A stretch of 64,000 nt of DNA from Methanogenium sp. (GTDB taxonomy: Archaea > Halobacteriota > Methanomicrobia > Methanomicrobiales > Methanomicrobiaceae), in contig JAUVCV010000003.1 of the NCBI GenBank assembly GCA_030595665.1, forward strand, positions 40,975 through 104,974. Direction: 5' to 3'. The first letter of the stretch is position 1, and the number at the start of each line of letters is the position of its first letter. Under the pieces are notes generated by a model that did no database searches, had not been told where the DNA came from, and saw nothing but the letters and a program-made list of their open reading frames with translations. Of the stretch, positions 36,971-45,181 are shown one piece after another. The position numbers were made by a program, and so were the translations under genes.

Positions 36971-37174
36971 ATGAAGTTGGAAGTGATCATCCATGAAGCA
37001 GAAGAGGGTGGTTTATGGGCAGAAGTTCCTTCCATCCCCGGCTGTGTGACTCAGGGAGATACCTTTGATGAATTGCTGGCCAATATACGTGATGCTGTGG
37101 AGGGGTGCCACTCAATAGATCTCAATGACGTTGATCTCTCCGGAAACGGCAGGGTCATGGAGATTGATGTGTGA
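36971..37174 (+). CDS. hicB: HicB-like antitoxin
   Basis: A 67-residue antitoxin with the family core [43 protein letters not shown]. It is paired with the toxin gene that begins before its stop. In hicBA systems the antitoxin covers the toxin's active site and represses the operon. Confidence 0.9.
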   Translation: MKLEVIIHEAEEGGLWAEVPSIPGCVTQGDTFDELLANIRDAVEGCHSIDLNDVDLSGNGRVMEIDV

Positions 37175-37376
37175 AACCGGTCCGCGGCAAAAATTCTGCA
37201 AAATTCCAGAATCGTATGGGTGGGAGCTGAAACGAATAACCGGCAGCCATCATATCTATGGCAAACATAGAGATACCGCCCGGATAACTGTCCCTGTTCA
37301 CGGGAATACCCTGTTAAAGATTGGGTTGCAGAAACATCTGATAAAAATTGCCGATATTGATGAGTCGGAACTTTAA
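37167..37376 (+). CDS. hicA: HicA-like mRNA interferase toxin with altered N-terminus
   Basis: Double-stranded-RNA-binding-fold toxin of 69 residues: [20 protein letters not shown] with catalytic His28, then [20 protein letters not shown]. The expected start peptide (KPVRGK...) is encoded in another frame from GTG 37171; that frame is cut off by a run of five A at 37185-37189 where six would keep it in phase. The ATG at 37167 reads straight into the toxin frame, replacing only the first seven or eight residues. The toxin may therefore be intact or a mild frameshift mutant. Confidence 0.75.
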   Translation: MCETGPRQKFCKIPESYGWELKRITGSHHIYGKHRDTARITVPVHGNTLLKIGLQKHLIKIADIDESEL

Positions 37377-37587
37377 GTCTGATACAGCTCCCTCCTTCCA
37401 GACACGACGATTCCATCAGGGTAAGAGACTATTTTTACGGATGTAGATTTCCGTCCAAAAATGGTAGGTATCTCTCCACCAGCGCAAACCAGAGCAGCAC
37501 CATTTCCCACGACAGGCAACACTGCCAATATGTGCAATCCATCACAGCCGTGCAATCATATAAATGTCCCTGCCACAACAGGGGAGT
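37377..37587. other. Gap between two toxin-antitoxin pairs
   Basis: About 210 bases without a gene. Nothing recognisable except the ribosome site GGGGAG at 37581-37586 for the next antitoxin. Confidence 0.4.
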
Positions 37588-37773
37588 ATGACCGCCACCA
37601 AACGCATTCCTGTTTCCGAACCGGTCTGGACATCCCTCTCAGAGCTGAAGAAACCAGGGCAGACCTATGACGGGCTCCTCACCGAGATCATCGAGCACGA
37701 GAAGGAGCGCCGCTTTCTGGCGGAAATGGCTGCAATCGAGGCTGAGGGGGACTTCGTGGAGTTTGCTCTGTGA
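37588..37773 (+). CDS. Small antitoxin of a RelBE-like pair
   Basis: A 61-residue, helical, charged protein: TKRIPVSEPVWTSLSELKKPGQTYDGLLTEIIEHEKERR. The N-terminal part resembles archaeal ribbon-helix-helix antitoxins (DUF7557-like, tentative), and the C-terminal acidic helix would wrap the toxin. A good ribosome site precedes ATG 37588. Its stop overlaps the GTG start of the toxin. Confidence 0.8.
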   Translation: MTATKRIPVSEPVWTSLSELKKPGQTYDGLLTEIIEHEKERRFLAEMAAIEAEGDFVEFAL

Positions 37774-38075
37774 CCTGGCGGCTCCTCCTCGATAAAAAAC
37801 GGGCGCAGGATTTCTACGATCACCTCCCCGACAAAAGCCGGGCCATCGAGAGAGTTCACCTGCTCCGCCTTGCTGAAGACCCATATCCCGGCAGTGGCGC
37901 AGATAAAGAACAGCTGACCATCCGGGGAGATAACCGATATTATCGCCTCCATATCGGCAGATCGCTGACTGCCTTCTATACGATCCACGAAAAAGAGGGG
38001 AAGGTCCATGTCCTCGAAATCATGACGATCGAACAGGCGCACAAGAAGTATGGCCGTCTCGGCAATCGCCGGTAA
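37770..38075 (+). CDS. RelE/ParE-superfamily toxin
   Basis: A 101-residue toxin fold: RLLLDKKRAQDFYDHLPDKSRA, LTIRGDNRYYRLHIGRSLTAFYTIHE, VLEIMTIEQAHKKYG. The tyrosine/arginine strand (RYYRLHIGRSLTAFY) matches RelE mRNA endonucleases bound to ribosomes. Start GTG 37770 overlaps the antitoxin stop (GTGA), typical of these operons. Confidence 0.9.
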   Translation: MTWRLLLDKKRAQDFYDHLPDKSRAIERVHLLRLAEDPYPGSGADKEQLTIRGDNRYYRLHIGRSLTAFYTIHEKEGKVHVLEIMTIEQAHKKYGRLGNRR

Positions 38076-38229
38076 TTATTCCACAATGATTACCGGTTGC
38101 GGGATAAATCCGGTAGAATCAGGGGAGCAATTTTCTTATGTGGCTGGAATTGAGAATTCCTTTTTTTAGCCATTTCTGAAAGTATCAGAGACCAACGATT
38201 TAAAAAAGAGAATTCAAAGCGGAAAATAT

Positions 38230-38664
38230 TCACAAAAACTCATCCGCACTTAAGAGTGTCCCGCCGCGTGCGAGAATCTTCTCCACTGCCTCTTCAACAC
38301 GGTCAACCCGCAAAATAAGAACAGCTGCCTCACGGCCCGAGTAGGCATACGAATACTCAATATTGATTTCTGCTTCCGAGAGGATAGCGGCCATCTCAAA
38401 GAGACCGCCGGGGACATCACGCATCTTCACCGCAATGACGTCGGTGAATGATATCATGAACCCCATAGCGGTGAGTTTTTTATAAGCAGCATCCGGCTTG
38501 TCCACCAGTGCCCGTACGACACCAAACCCATTTGCCTCAGCTATTGAAAATGCGAGGATATTTATTTCCTCTGCCTGCAGGGCACCTGCAATTGCGGCGA
38601 GCCTGCCTGGTTTGTTCTCGGAAAAAACCGAGATCTGTTTGATTGTATACTGCGTTGCGTCCAT
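38230..38664 (-). CDS. ACT-domain regulatory protein
   Basis: A 144-residue protein of two ACT domains in tandem (TIKQISVFSENKPGRLAAIAGAL and VKMRDVPGGLFEMAAILSEAEINIEY), the amino-acid-sensing fold. It follows the second phenylacetate-CoA ligase gene with the stop and start overlapping by one base (TAATG). This three-gene order is frequent in anaerobes next to 2-oxoacid oxidoreductases; the ACT protein probably senses an aromatic amino acid. Confidence 0.88.
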   Translation of the reverse strand: MDATQYTIKQISVFSENKPGRLAAIAGALQAEEINILAFSIAEANGFGVVRALVDKPDAAYKKLTAMGFMISFTDVIAVKMRDVPGGLFEMAAILSEAEINIEYSYAYSGREAAVLILRVDRVEEAVEKILARGGTLLSADEFL

Positions 38665-39944
38665 TACAGAACCCTCCTGTCGATGACCCGTTTTGCTTTT
38701 CCCTCAAACCGCGGTAGTGACCCCGGTTCACTGATCTCTACATCAACACTTACGTTAAGCATATTCTTAAGCGTGTATCCCACCTTGCGGCGGATATCCA
38801 GAATATCGTTAATTTTGTCAGAGAATGCCTCCGGGTTGAGCTCCACTTTCACAAGCATCTTGTCAAGTGCCCCTATGCGATCCACTTCAATCATAAAGTG
38901 GCTGGATACCTCAGGAATCCCAAGAAGGGTATGCTCCACCTGTGACGGGAAGACATTGATGCCCCGGATGATGAGCATGTCATCCACCCGTCCGGAGAGA
39001 CGTGCGATACGCGGATGGGTGCGGCCGCACAGACAGGGAGAACGGTCAATCGATGTGATGTCACCGGTGCGGTAGCGGATGATGGGAAGAGCCTCTTTCT
39101 GGAGAATGGTCACCACCATCTCACCTTCCACACCATCGGGGACCGGCTGCCCGGTCTCCTGATCGATGATCTCCACGAGGGCGAGATCACTCCACACATG
39201 AATCCCGTCCTGCTCTGTACACTCGGTAAACATCGGGCCGGAGAGTTCAGAGGTGCCGTAGATATTGTAGGCTTTTATGCCCATCTCCTCTTCAATGCGC
39301 TCACGCATATGCTCTGACCAGGGTTCTGCACCAAGAATGGCGGTTTTCAGGTGGGTGTCATCCTTAATTGAGATCCCCATCTTCCGGGCCGTCTCCCCGA
39401 TATGCATCAGGTACGACGGGGTGCAGCAGATGGCCGTCACCCGCAGGTCCAGAATCAGTTCAAGCTGGCGCTCGGTATTGCCCACCGATGCCGGTACCAC
39501 CGTGGCGCCGATGCGTTCTGCTCCATAGTGCATCCCAAGGCCGCCGGTAAAAAGCCCATAGCCATATGACACCTGCACCACATCACCGCGGCCGACACCA
39601 CATGATGTGAGGGCACGGGCCAGGGACATACTCCAGTTATCAAGGTCATTTTTGGTATATCCCACCACCGTTGGCTTTCCCGTCGTCCCTGATGATACAT
39701 GGTAGCGCACCAGTTCTTCCGGGTCTGCCGTGAAAATTTTATCAGGATAATTGTCCCGCAGATCTGATTTGAGCATATAGGGAAGTTTCACAACATCCGC
39801 AAGCCCGGTGATGTCATCCGGGTGGACACCATGTGCATCCATCCTCCCATGGTAGAAGTTTGAGAATGAGTAAAGCCGGTACACCAGCATTTTCAGGAGC
39901 TTAAACTGCATCTTCTTCAGTTCAGCTTCCGGCATCATCTCCAT
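38664..39944 (-). CDS. paaK: Phenylacetate-CoA ligase family protein (second copy)
   Basis: Adenylate-forming enzyme that activates phenylacetate or another aryl acid to its CoA thioester. Of 426 residues; signatures are YHVSSGTTGKPTVVGYT (P-loop), YNIYGTSELSGP, YRTGDITSI and the C-terminal RIARLSGRVDDMLIIRGINVFPSQVE. The first available start is ATG 39944, leaving a shorter N-terminus than the paralogue; in-frame residues TWDPN lie just upstream without a start codon. It lies 17 bases after its paralogue and works with ferredoxin-dependent aryl-pyruvate metabolism by inference. Confidence 0.9.
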   Translation of the reverse strand: MEMMPEAELKKMQFKLLKMLVYRLYSFSNFYHGRMDAHGVHPDDITGLADVVKLPYMLKSDLRDNYPDKIFTADPEELVRYHVSSGTTGKPTVVGYTKNDLDNWSMSLARALTSCGVGRGDVVQVSYGYGLFTGGLGMHYGAERIGATVVPASVGNTERQLELILDLRVTAICCTPSYLMHIGETARKMGISIKDDTHLKTAILGAEPWSEHMRERIEEEMGIKAYNIYGTSELSGPMFTECTEQDGIHVWSDLALVEIIDQETGQPVPDGVEGEMVVTILQKEALPIIRYRTGDITSIDRSPCLCGRTHPRIARLSGRVDDMLIIRGINVFPSQVEHTLLGIPEVSSHFMIEVDRIGALDKMLVKVELNPEAFSDKINDILDIRRKVGYTLKNMLNVSVDVEISEPGSLPRFEGKAKRVIDRRVL

Positions 39945-39961
39945 ATTCGGGTCCCATGTGA

Positions 39962-41257
39962 TTATATGTCATCACCTCTCCGGTCAACAACCCGCTTTGC
40001 CTTCCCCTCATAGCGGGGCAGGGAGTCCGGTTCAACCAGGTGTACACGGGTCCGGAGGTTGAGTGCCTCTTTTAGTGCCCCCACAATCCGGTTCTGCGCA
40101 CGGGTCAGGTCTTCAAGTTCTCCGCTGAATGCACTACGGTTCATCTCCACTGCAATCGTCAGCTCGTCTAAGTGATTCACCCGGTCCACATAGACAAGGA
40201 ACTCGTCCCCCACCTCCGGCACCGAGCGAAGGACATGCTCAATCTGGGACGGGAAAACATTGATACCACGGATAACGAGCATATCATCGCTTCTCCCGTG
40301 CAGACGGGCAATCTTCATACCGCGTCCACAGGGGCACTCCTCCTCAATAAAACTCGTAATATCCCCGGTCCGGTAACGCAGGAGTGGCATCGCCTCTTTC
40401 ATGAGCGGGGTGACCACCAGTTCACCGCGTTCACCGGGTCCGAGAACCTCACCGGTCTTCGGGTCGATTATCTCCGCAAGGTACATGTCATGCCAGATGT
40501 GGAGACCATTTCGTTCCGGGCACTCAAACGCCGCTCCGGGGCCGTACATCTCAGACATGCCGTAGGAATCATACGCCGTCAGCCCAAGTTTTCTCTCAAG
40601 TACCGTGCGCATATTTTCAGACCATGGTTCCGCCCCGAATATCCCCGTCTTCAGGGTGGAGAGTGTGGTCCCTGCCTTCTCAGCCACTTCTGCGATGTGC
40701 ATCGCATAACTCGGCGTGCAGTGAAGAGCAGTCACCCCAAAGTCATCGATCATCTCAATCTGGCGTTTGGTGTTTCCGGTAGCACTCGGGATGACCGTCA
40801 TCCCAACCTTCTCTGCACCGTAATGGAATCCGAGTCCTCCGGTAAAGAGGCCATAATTCACCGCATTCTGGAAGACATCCTCATCTGAAAGACCGATCAT
40901 CGTCAGGTTCCGTGCGATGAGCTCCGACCAGTTATCAAGGTCCTGCCGGGTGTATCCCACCACCGTCGGTTTTCCTGTCGTCCCGGATGTCGTGTGAATC
41001 CGCACGACCTCCTTCATCGGTACTGCAAAGAACCCGAACGGGTAGCCACCCTGCAGATCTGTTTTCCGGGTAAAAGGCAGTTTCTGCACATCGTCAACCG
41101 TCCTGATATCCTCAGGACGAATCCCTGCTTCCTGCAGCATCTTCCGGTAGAACGGTACCTTCAGTGCCTGTTCTACGGTCCATCTGAGTCGTTTTGCCTG
41201 AAGGGTATGCAGTGCATCCCCCTTTAGGGTCTCCATCTCCCTGTTCCAGTATTTCAT
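39962..41257 (-). CDS. paaK: Phenylacetate-CoA ligase family protein (first copy)
   Basis: Paralogue of the following gene, 431 residues, with RIHTTSGTTGKPTVVGYTRQ, YDSYGMSEMYGPG, LRYRTGDITSF and RLHGRSDDMLVIRGINVFPS. A CPCGRG motif near residue 310 could bind metal. ATG 41257 begins MKYWNREMETL, the normal start of the family; the frame is open further upstream but the extra residues do not match. In some methanogens such enzymes feed indole- or phenylpyruvate-type reactions for aromatic amino-acid synthesis from aryl acids; this is inference here. Confidence 0.92.
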   Translation of the reverse strand: MKYWNREMETLKGDALHTLQAKRLRWTVEQALKVPFYRKMLQEAGIRPEDIRTVDDVQKLPFTRKTDLQGGYPFGFFAVPMKEVVRIHTTSGTTGKPTVVGYTRQDLDNWSELIARNLTMIGLSDEDVFQNAVNYGLFTGGLGFHYGAEKVGMTVIPSATGNTKRQIEMIDDFGVTALHCTPSYAMHIAEVAEKAGTTLSTLKTGIFGAEPWSENMRTVLERKLGLTAYDSYGMSEMYGPGAAFECPERNGLHIWHDMYLAEIIDPKTGEVLGPGERGELVVTPLMKEAMPLLRYRTGDITSFIEEECPCGRGMKIARLHGRSDDMLVIRGINVFPSQIEHVLRSVPEVGDEFLVYVDRVNHLDELTIAVEMNRSAFSGELEDLTRAQNRIVGALKEALNLRTRVHLVEPDSLPRYEGKAKRVVDRRGDDI

Positions 41258-41450
41258 TCTGACAACCAACTGATTGTGCCGGACCAGGCACCGTGTATGC
41301 CCGCATCGTCCGGCCGGATAAATGGTATATTCCAAAAGGCGCAGCAGCACCCGGAATAATCTAATATAACTATGCAGTGATTAACTGAAAAAAGATTGCT
41401 ATGCCATAGCATAGCACACCTGATATTGGGAATATTACCGGCCTGTCCGA

Positions 41451-42044
41451 TTACATTCCCGATTCGTTCAGAGCCTTCTTCATCTGAGACTGCATGACGA
41501 ACCCGAGGACGATTGTTGCAATTCCGATAACAAGGGCAAAGAGACCCAGTACCCAGATGAATGCTGCTGTCAGGGCAAGCGGATAGATGATAACATACAT
41601 ACCGAACGCCAGGAAGAGAATTCCTATGATAAAGAAGAGAATCCTGAACCAGTGAAATTCAGTTGCTGTAAATGCCGTAAAGAGAGCACTGAATCCGGAA
41701 ATAAATGCCCAGAAACCCAGCATAAAGGCAATAGTCAGGCCCAGCACCGTCGTATTCATCAGCGCAAGGACACCGATGATAATGCCGATAACTCCCAGAA
41801 TTACCATGAGAATCTTTCGTCCGCCGGAGTCTTTGCTCACAATTGACTGAACAATTATAGACAGACTGTAGAGCACAATGATAATACCCAGCAGGATTGC
41901 AAGTAAGCCGACGATCAACTCAGGGAAGAGCATCGCAAGTCCACCCAGAGTGATCCCGATAAGGCCCTGGATGACAAACACCCACCAGGCAGCAGAGATC
42001 AGTTCATCTCCGGAGACCATCATTTCTGTTTGTTCAAATTCCAT
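41451..42044 (-). CDS. HdeD-family membrane protein (DUF308)
   Basis: A 197-residue membrane protein with six hydrophobic segments in three repeats of the DUF308 type (FVIQGLIGITLGGLAMLFPE, GVIGIIIGVLALMNT, FIIGILFLAFGMYVI). HdeD is linked to acid resistance in E. coli; the archaeal role is not known. Confidence 0.85.
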   Translation of the reverse strand: MEFEQTEMMVSGDELISAAWWVFVIQGLIGITLGGLAMLFPELIVGLLAILLGIIIVLYSLSIIVQSIVSKDSGGRKILMVILGVIGIIIGVLALMNTTVLGLTIAFMLGFWAFISGFSALFTAFTATEFHWFRILFFIIGILFLAFGMYVIIYPLALTAAFIWVLGLFALVIGIATIVLGFVMQSQMKKALNESGM

Positions 42045-42195
42045 ACCCTTTCTAATGCATATGAAGAATATATGTATTCGCCTTCAAATCAGAGTGGATT
42101 GACTCTGAAAAACTATTTGTCCACATTTTCGGGCACATTTCTCCCCATTTCTGTTTCATCATGCGGTGCGGCGAACAATCCGGCCCCAAGAACGC

Positions 42196-42241
42196 AAACG
42201 ATGAATTAATGTACTGATAAACGATGAATTAATGTACTGAT
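42196..42241. repeat. Perfect 23-base direct duplication upstream of cas1
   Basis: The unit aaacgatgaattaatgtactgat (shown as 42196-42218) is repeated exactly at 42219-42241 with no spacer and is followed by a partial third copy of three bases. It lies 39 bases before the Cas1 ATG. Confidence 0.95.
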
Positions 42242-42279
42242 AAATGAGTACCTGATTACTCGATCTATTGTGTGTACAT

Positions 42280-43254
42280 ATGACAAGCGAACACTCCTGG
42301 CATGTAGTGGCGGGTTTCGGCGCCCACATCAAGTCAACCGGAACAACACTCAGCATTCTTTACAAGGGCGAACAAAAGGAGTTCCCGCTTTCATTAGTGC
42401 AGCACCTGCTTCTTGTGGGAGGGCACAATATCCATACCTCTGTGGTGACACGCCTGTTGCGACAGGGATCATCCATTTCATTCTTTGATGCGGACGGGAC
42501 TCCGGTCGGCATGCTCAACCCCTTTGGCAGTGATGTAGGATCTGAAATCAGGGAAGCCCAGCGGGCCCGCATGCCCCATGCCTTTGCCCAGGAAATTGCA
42601 CGAGTCACCCTGAAATCACGGCTGCTTGCAATTGAGCGGACAGGGGACCAGCTGGGAGAGAACCTGTTCTACAAGGGTGAACAGGAAATCATGCACAATC
42701 TCCTCTCAGATCTCGAATATCTCATCACCATGGACGAACTCCGCCGTGTGCACAAACTAACCGGAGACATGTACTACGAGATCATGGCACGCAGTCTCCC
42801 GCCGGAACTCGGGTTCCGCCGCCGGACAAATCAACCCCACCAGGATCCTGTTAATGCCATGCTCTCACTGGGGTACGCCATGCTCTTTGGCAATACCATT
42901 GTCTCTGTCATTGGTGCATATCTTGACCCGGATTACGGATTTATGCAGGAAGGAGAACGGTCACTGGTAACTGATCTTATCGACCCCCTGAAGACGTCGA
43001 TGGTTGATGCAGCGGTCTTCTCCATTGCACGTGCGGGATTAATTAACGGCAGATATGAGGTCACCACAAAACGCTGCCATCTCAATGAAGAGGTCATAGA
43101 CGCCCTGATTGCCGCCCTCCGTGCTTCGATAAACCAGGAAATTATCGATGACAATGTGCTCTCCCTTTCTCAGGCAGTGATGGAAGAAGGGCCATTTTCC
43201 CTTGCATTCCAGATTTCCGGGCTCCGCAAGGATCCGGCCCCCCAATCCCGATGA
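42280..43254 (+). CDS. Solitary Cas1-family protein with altered active site
   Basis: A 324-residue Cas1 integrase homologue with the family's N-terminal beta domain and C-terminal helical domain (HQDPVNAMLSLGYAMLFG, LDPDYGFMQ, SLVTDLIDPLK). In active Cas1 the metal is held by Glu (in an I-E-G motif), His (GF-x-H) and two acids. Here the first is VHK (His158), the second is Gln223 and only Asp232 and Asp235 remain. No cas2, cas4, other cas genes, CRISPR array or casposon polymerase lies near. ATG 42280 is preferred over TTG 42268. Integrase activity looks unlikely; nucleic-acid binding could survive. Confidence 0.88.
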   Translation: MTSEHSWHVVAGFGAHIKSTGTTLSILYKGEQKEFPLSLVQHLLLVGGHNIHTSVVTRLLRQGSSISFFDADGTPVGMLNPFGSDVGSEIREAQRARMPHAFAQEIARVTLKSRLLAIERTGDQLGENLFYKGEQEIMHNLLSDLEYLITMDELRRVHKLTGDMYYEIMARSLPPELGFRRRTNQPHQDPVNAMLSLGYAMLFGNTIVSVIGAYLDPDYGFMQEGERSLVTDLIDPLKTSMVDAAVFSIARAGLINGRYEVTTKRCHLNEEVIDALIAALRASINQEIIDDNVLSLSQAVMEEGPFSLAFQISGLRKDPAPQSR

Positions 43255-43351
43255 TGAGTTTTTTATAGGTTTCCTAAAAAAGATACTATTTTCACCTTTT
43301 TTTTCCCTGATACCAAAACAATACCCGGGATGTGACAACACGTATGTCTGA
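43255..43351. terminator. T-rich convergent region, possible terminators
   Basis: Runs of T on the plus strand at 43258-43263 and 43300-43309 follow cas1, and A runs (43275-43281) face the opposite gene. Archaeal terminators are T-rich tracts; placement between convergent genes supports this. Confidence 0.4.
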
Positions 43352-43651
43352 CTATTCCGGAAAGACTATGGAAAACCCGTCAAACTCACAGAGACGTTCA
43401 TCTATGATCTGAAGATCCCGGACAACAGCACGGGGACAGGAATAGAGAAGAGATATAAATTTTTCGAGAATAACCGATTCTGCTGTGGCATGGATAGCAA
43501 CCGTCCCGTCCGGGAGGTTCATCACAACTCCTGTGACCGTCAGGTTTTGTGCGGTCTTTTTTACACAGGAACGAAATCCGACATGCTGAACCCGCCCGGT
43601 AACGATGAGCCCGACTGTGCGCTGCAGGACTTCCATAGCATCACTCTCCAT
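43352..43651 (-). CDS. acyP: Acylphosphatase
   Basis: Hydrolyses acyl phosphates. The 99-residue single domain has VTGRVQHVGFRSCVKKTA with the catalytic Arg and VTGVVMNLPDGTVAIHAT with the catalytic Asn. ATG 43651 is taken; an ATG at 43636 is an alternative, starting at EVLQRT. It stands alone between cas1 and the HEAT-repeat gene. Confidence 0.92.
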   Translation of the reverse strand: MESDAMEVLQRTVGLIVTGRVQHVGFRSCVKKTAQNLTVTGVVMNLPDGTVAIHATAESVILEKFISLLYSCPRAVVRDLQIIDERLCEFDGFSIVFPE

Positions 43652-43759
43652 GACATACCTCTGTTGGTGAGTTTAGAGGACTTCACAGATAATATATTTG
43701 ATTTCCTGTTTCTACAGACCGAACAACTGATACCTGATCCTGTGAAACACTATGATAAT

Positions 43760-44266
43760 ATGGGAGATATTGATGATATTGATGGATGTATCGCGATAAT
43801 CCGGACAGGGGATGTAAAAGCACGTCGTGAGGCAGTCAAGACGGTGACAGACTTTGGCAATGAGGCAGTGGATCCGCTCATTGGTGCACTCATCACTGCA
43901 GATGAGAATGATGTCCGGTGGTACCTGGCCCGGGCCCTTGGGATGATAGGTGTTCCTGCCATTGATTCACTTATCTATCTTATAACTGTCTCAGAAGACA
44001 CGGACACCGCTAAGTATGCAGCCGCAGCCCTGGGTGAGATGGGGGAGGCAACCCTCGAACCGCTCATCGAACTCTTAGATGATGAGGATCCAAAGGTCCG
44101 GGGATTTGCCGCTCTCGCCCTCGGGCGGATGGGTAAACCGGCAATAAAGCGTCTGACGACAGTCATAGAAGAGTCAGATGGCCTGAAGAAGAGCTGCGCA
44201 AAGATGGCCCTGTTCCGGATGGGCGGAGAGGGAACTGAAGCCCTTGCCCGCTCGATTATGGATTAA
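43760..44266 (+). CDS. HEAT-repeat protein
   Basis: A 168-residue helical-repeat protein built of five HEAT/PBS-lyase-like units (AREAVKTVTDFGNEAVDPLI, WYLARALGMIGVPAIDSLI, KYAAAALGEMGEATLEPLI, VRGFAALALGRMGKPAIKRL, KSCAKMALFRMGGEGTEAL). No enzyme motif; probably a protein-binding adaptor. The frame opens at 43490, but that part runs opposite to the acylphosphatase gene, so ATG 43760 is used. Confidence 0.85.
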   Translation: MGDIDDIDGCIAIIRTGDVKARREAVKTVTDFGNEAVDPLIGALITADENDVRWYLARALGMIGVPAIDSLIYLITVSEDTDTAKYAAAALGEMGEATLEPLIELLDDEDPKVRGFAALALGRMGKPAIKRLTTVIEESDGLKKSCAKMALFRMGGEGTEALARSIMD

Positions 44267-44271
44267 AATGC

Positions 44272-45000
44272 CTACATTTTGATATAGGCACTATTATCCA
44301 GTTTTTTTATCTGGTCACGAAGCCCGAGGCCCTTTATGTATTTCATCAGTTCCTCATGGTCGCGTTTATAGTAGATATGCGCCGAGACCGAGGTGTGAGA
44401 ATACCAGCCAACAGGAAGACCAAGGGCATCTGCGATGTGCTTTTGCAGATGAGCCAGTGCATACATGTTCGCACCGAGTGCAGAGAGCATGTCATTTGAC
44501 CGGAACTCAACATGCATATTGAGGGCACCGTCCCGCACCAGGCACTGGATACGCTGGAGGCAGGGGGGATTTTTGGAACCATCATCGTACTCCGGATACC
44601 AGGTAATACCTTCTGCCCGCCGGGATGAAGGGTCTGACCGGAGTTTTTCAATAATATATGCCACCTGATCAATGCCATCTTTGTCGCCATCCCCGCGCGG
44701 GTTTCCGGTTTCATCACGCCGCGGGTAATCAAAGAGGCGGTCGTGGTAGGTATAGACAAACTCACTGTCCGTACCTCTGATGAGGTCATGCACATACTGC
44801 TGCATCGCCCGCTCGCCGAACATGTTGTAGGGGCTCACCATATAGTCTGCAAAGGGTTCACTCACGTGAATATTGAAGGGTTCCGGCAGTTCCAGCGTCT
44901 TTTCACCATCTTCGGTGACAAGAAATTTCCCTTTTTGCACGATGGATTTAATCACTTCTTCATGTGCCTTGCCAAGGCAGAATGCACGGACATTAAACAT
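44272..45000 (-). CDS. thyA: Thymidylate synthase, methanogen type
   Basis: Makes dTMP from dUMP. The 242-residue protein is the divergent archaeal ThyA form: FVYTYHDRLFDYP, GITWYPEYDD and the catalytic cysteine Cys147 in KNPPCLQRIQ, then VEFRSNDMLSALGANMYALA. Methanogen enzymes are thought to use tetrahydromethanopterin in place of folate. The ATG at 45000 is chosen because GGAGAGAT lies seven bases upstream; the frame is open to 45183 but those residues do not fit the family. Convergent with the HEAT gene (5-base gap), divergent from polC. Confidence 0.9.
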   Translation of the reverse strand: MFNVRAFCLGKAHEEVIKSIVQKGKFLVTEDGEKTLELPEPFNIHVSEPFADYMVSPYNMFGERAMQQYVHDLIRGTDSEFVYTYHDRLFDYPRRDETGNPRGDGDKDGIDQVAYIIEKLRSDPSSRRAEGITWYPEYDDGSKNPPCLQRIQCLVRDGALNMHVEFRSNDMLSALGANMYALAHLQKHIADALGLPVGWYSHTSVSAHIYYKRDHEELMKYIKGLGLRDQIKKLDNSAYIKM

Positions 45001-45181
45001 AACAGATATCTCTCCGGAGGCGCCGGGCTGATACCGGTGCCCGCCTGTATATACAGACTCTATGCCTCCCAAATGGATAAAGGATTTTGAATCCTTTTGT
45101 GAATGAAAATGTGCGAAATGTATCGCGTCACACATACCTGAACACAAATGATAATGAGTCTCCGGGAGAGACCACATCACC

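Noticed and set aside
37167..37200. Programmed frameshift in hicA
   Set aside because: There is no known need for it; an upstream ATG already gives the right frame, and a single-base loss or sequencing error explains the pattern.
42196..42241. CRISPR array next to cas1
   Set aside because: The two 23-base copies are directly adjacent with no spacer, and there are no further copies.
42280..43254. Casposon
   Set aside because: No family B polymerase, terminal inverted repeats or target duplication is found around the Cas1 gene.
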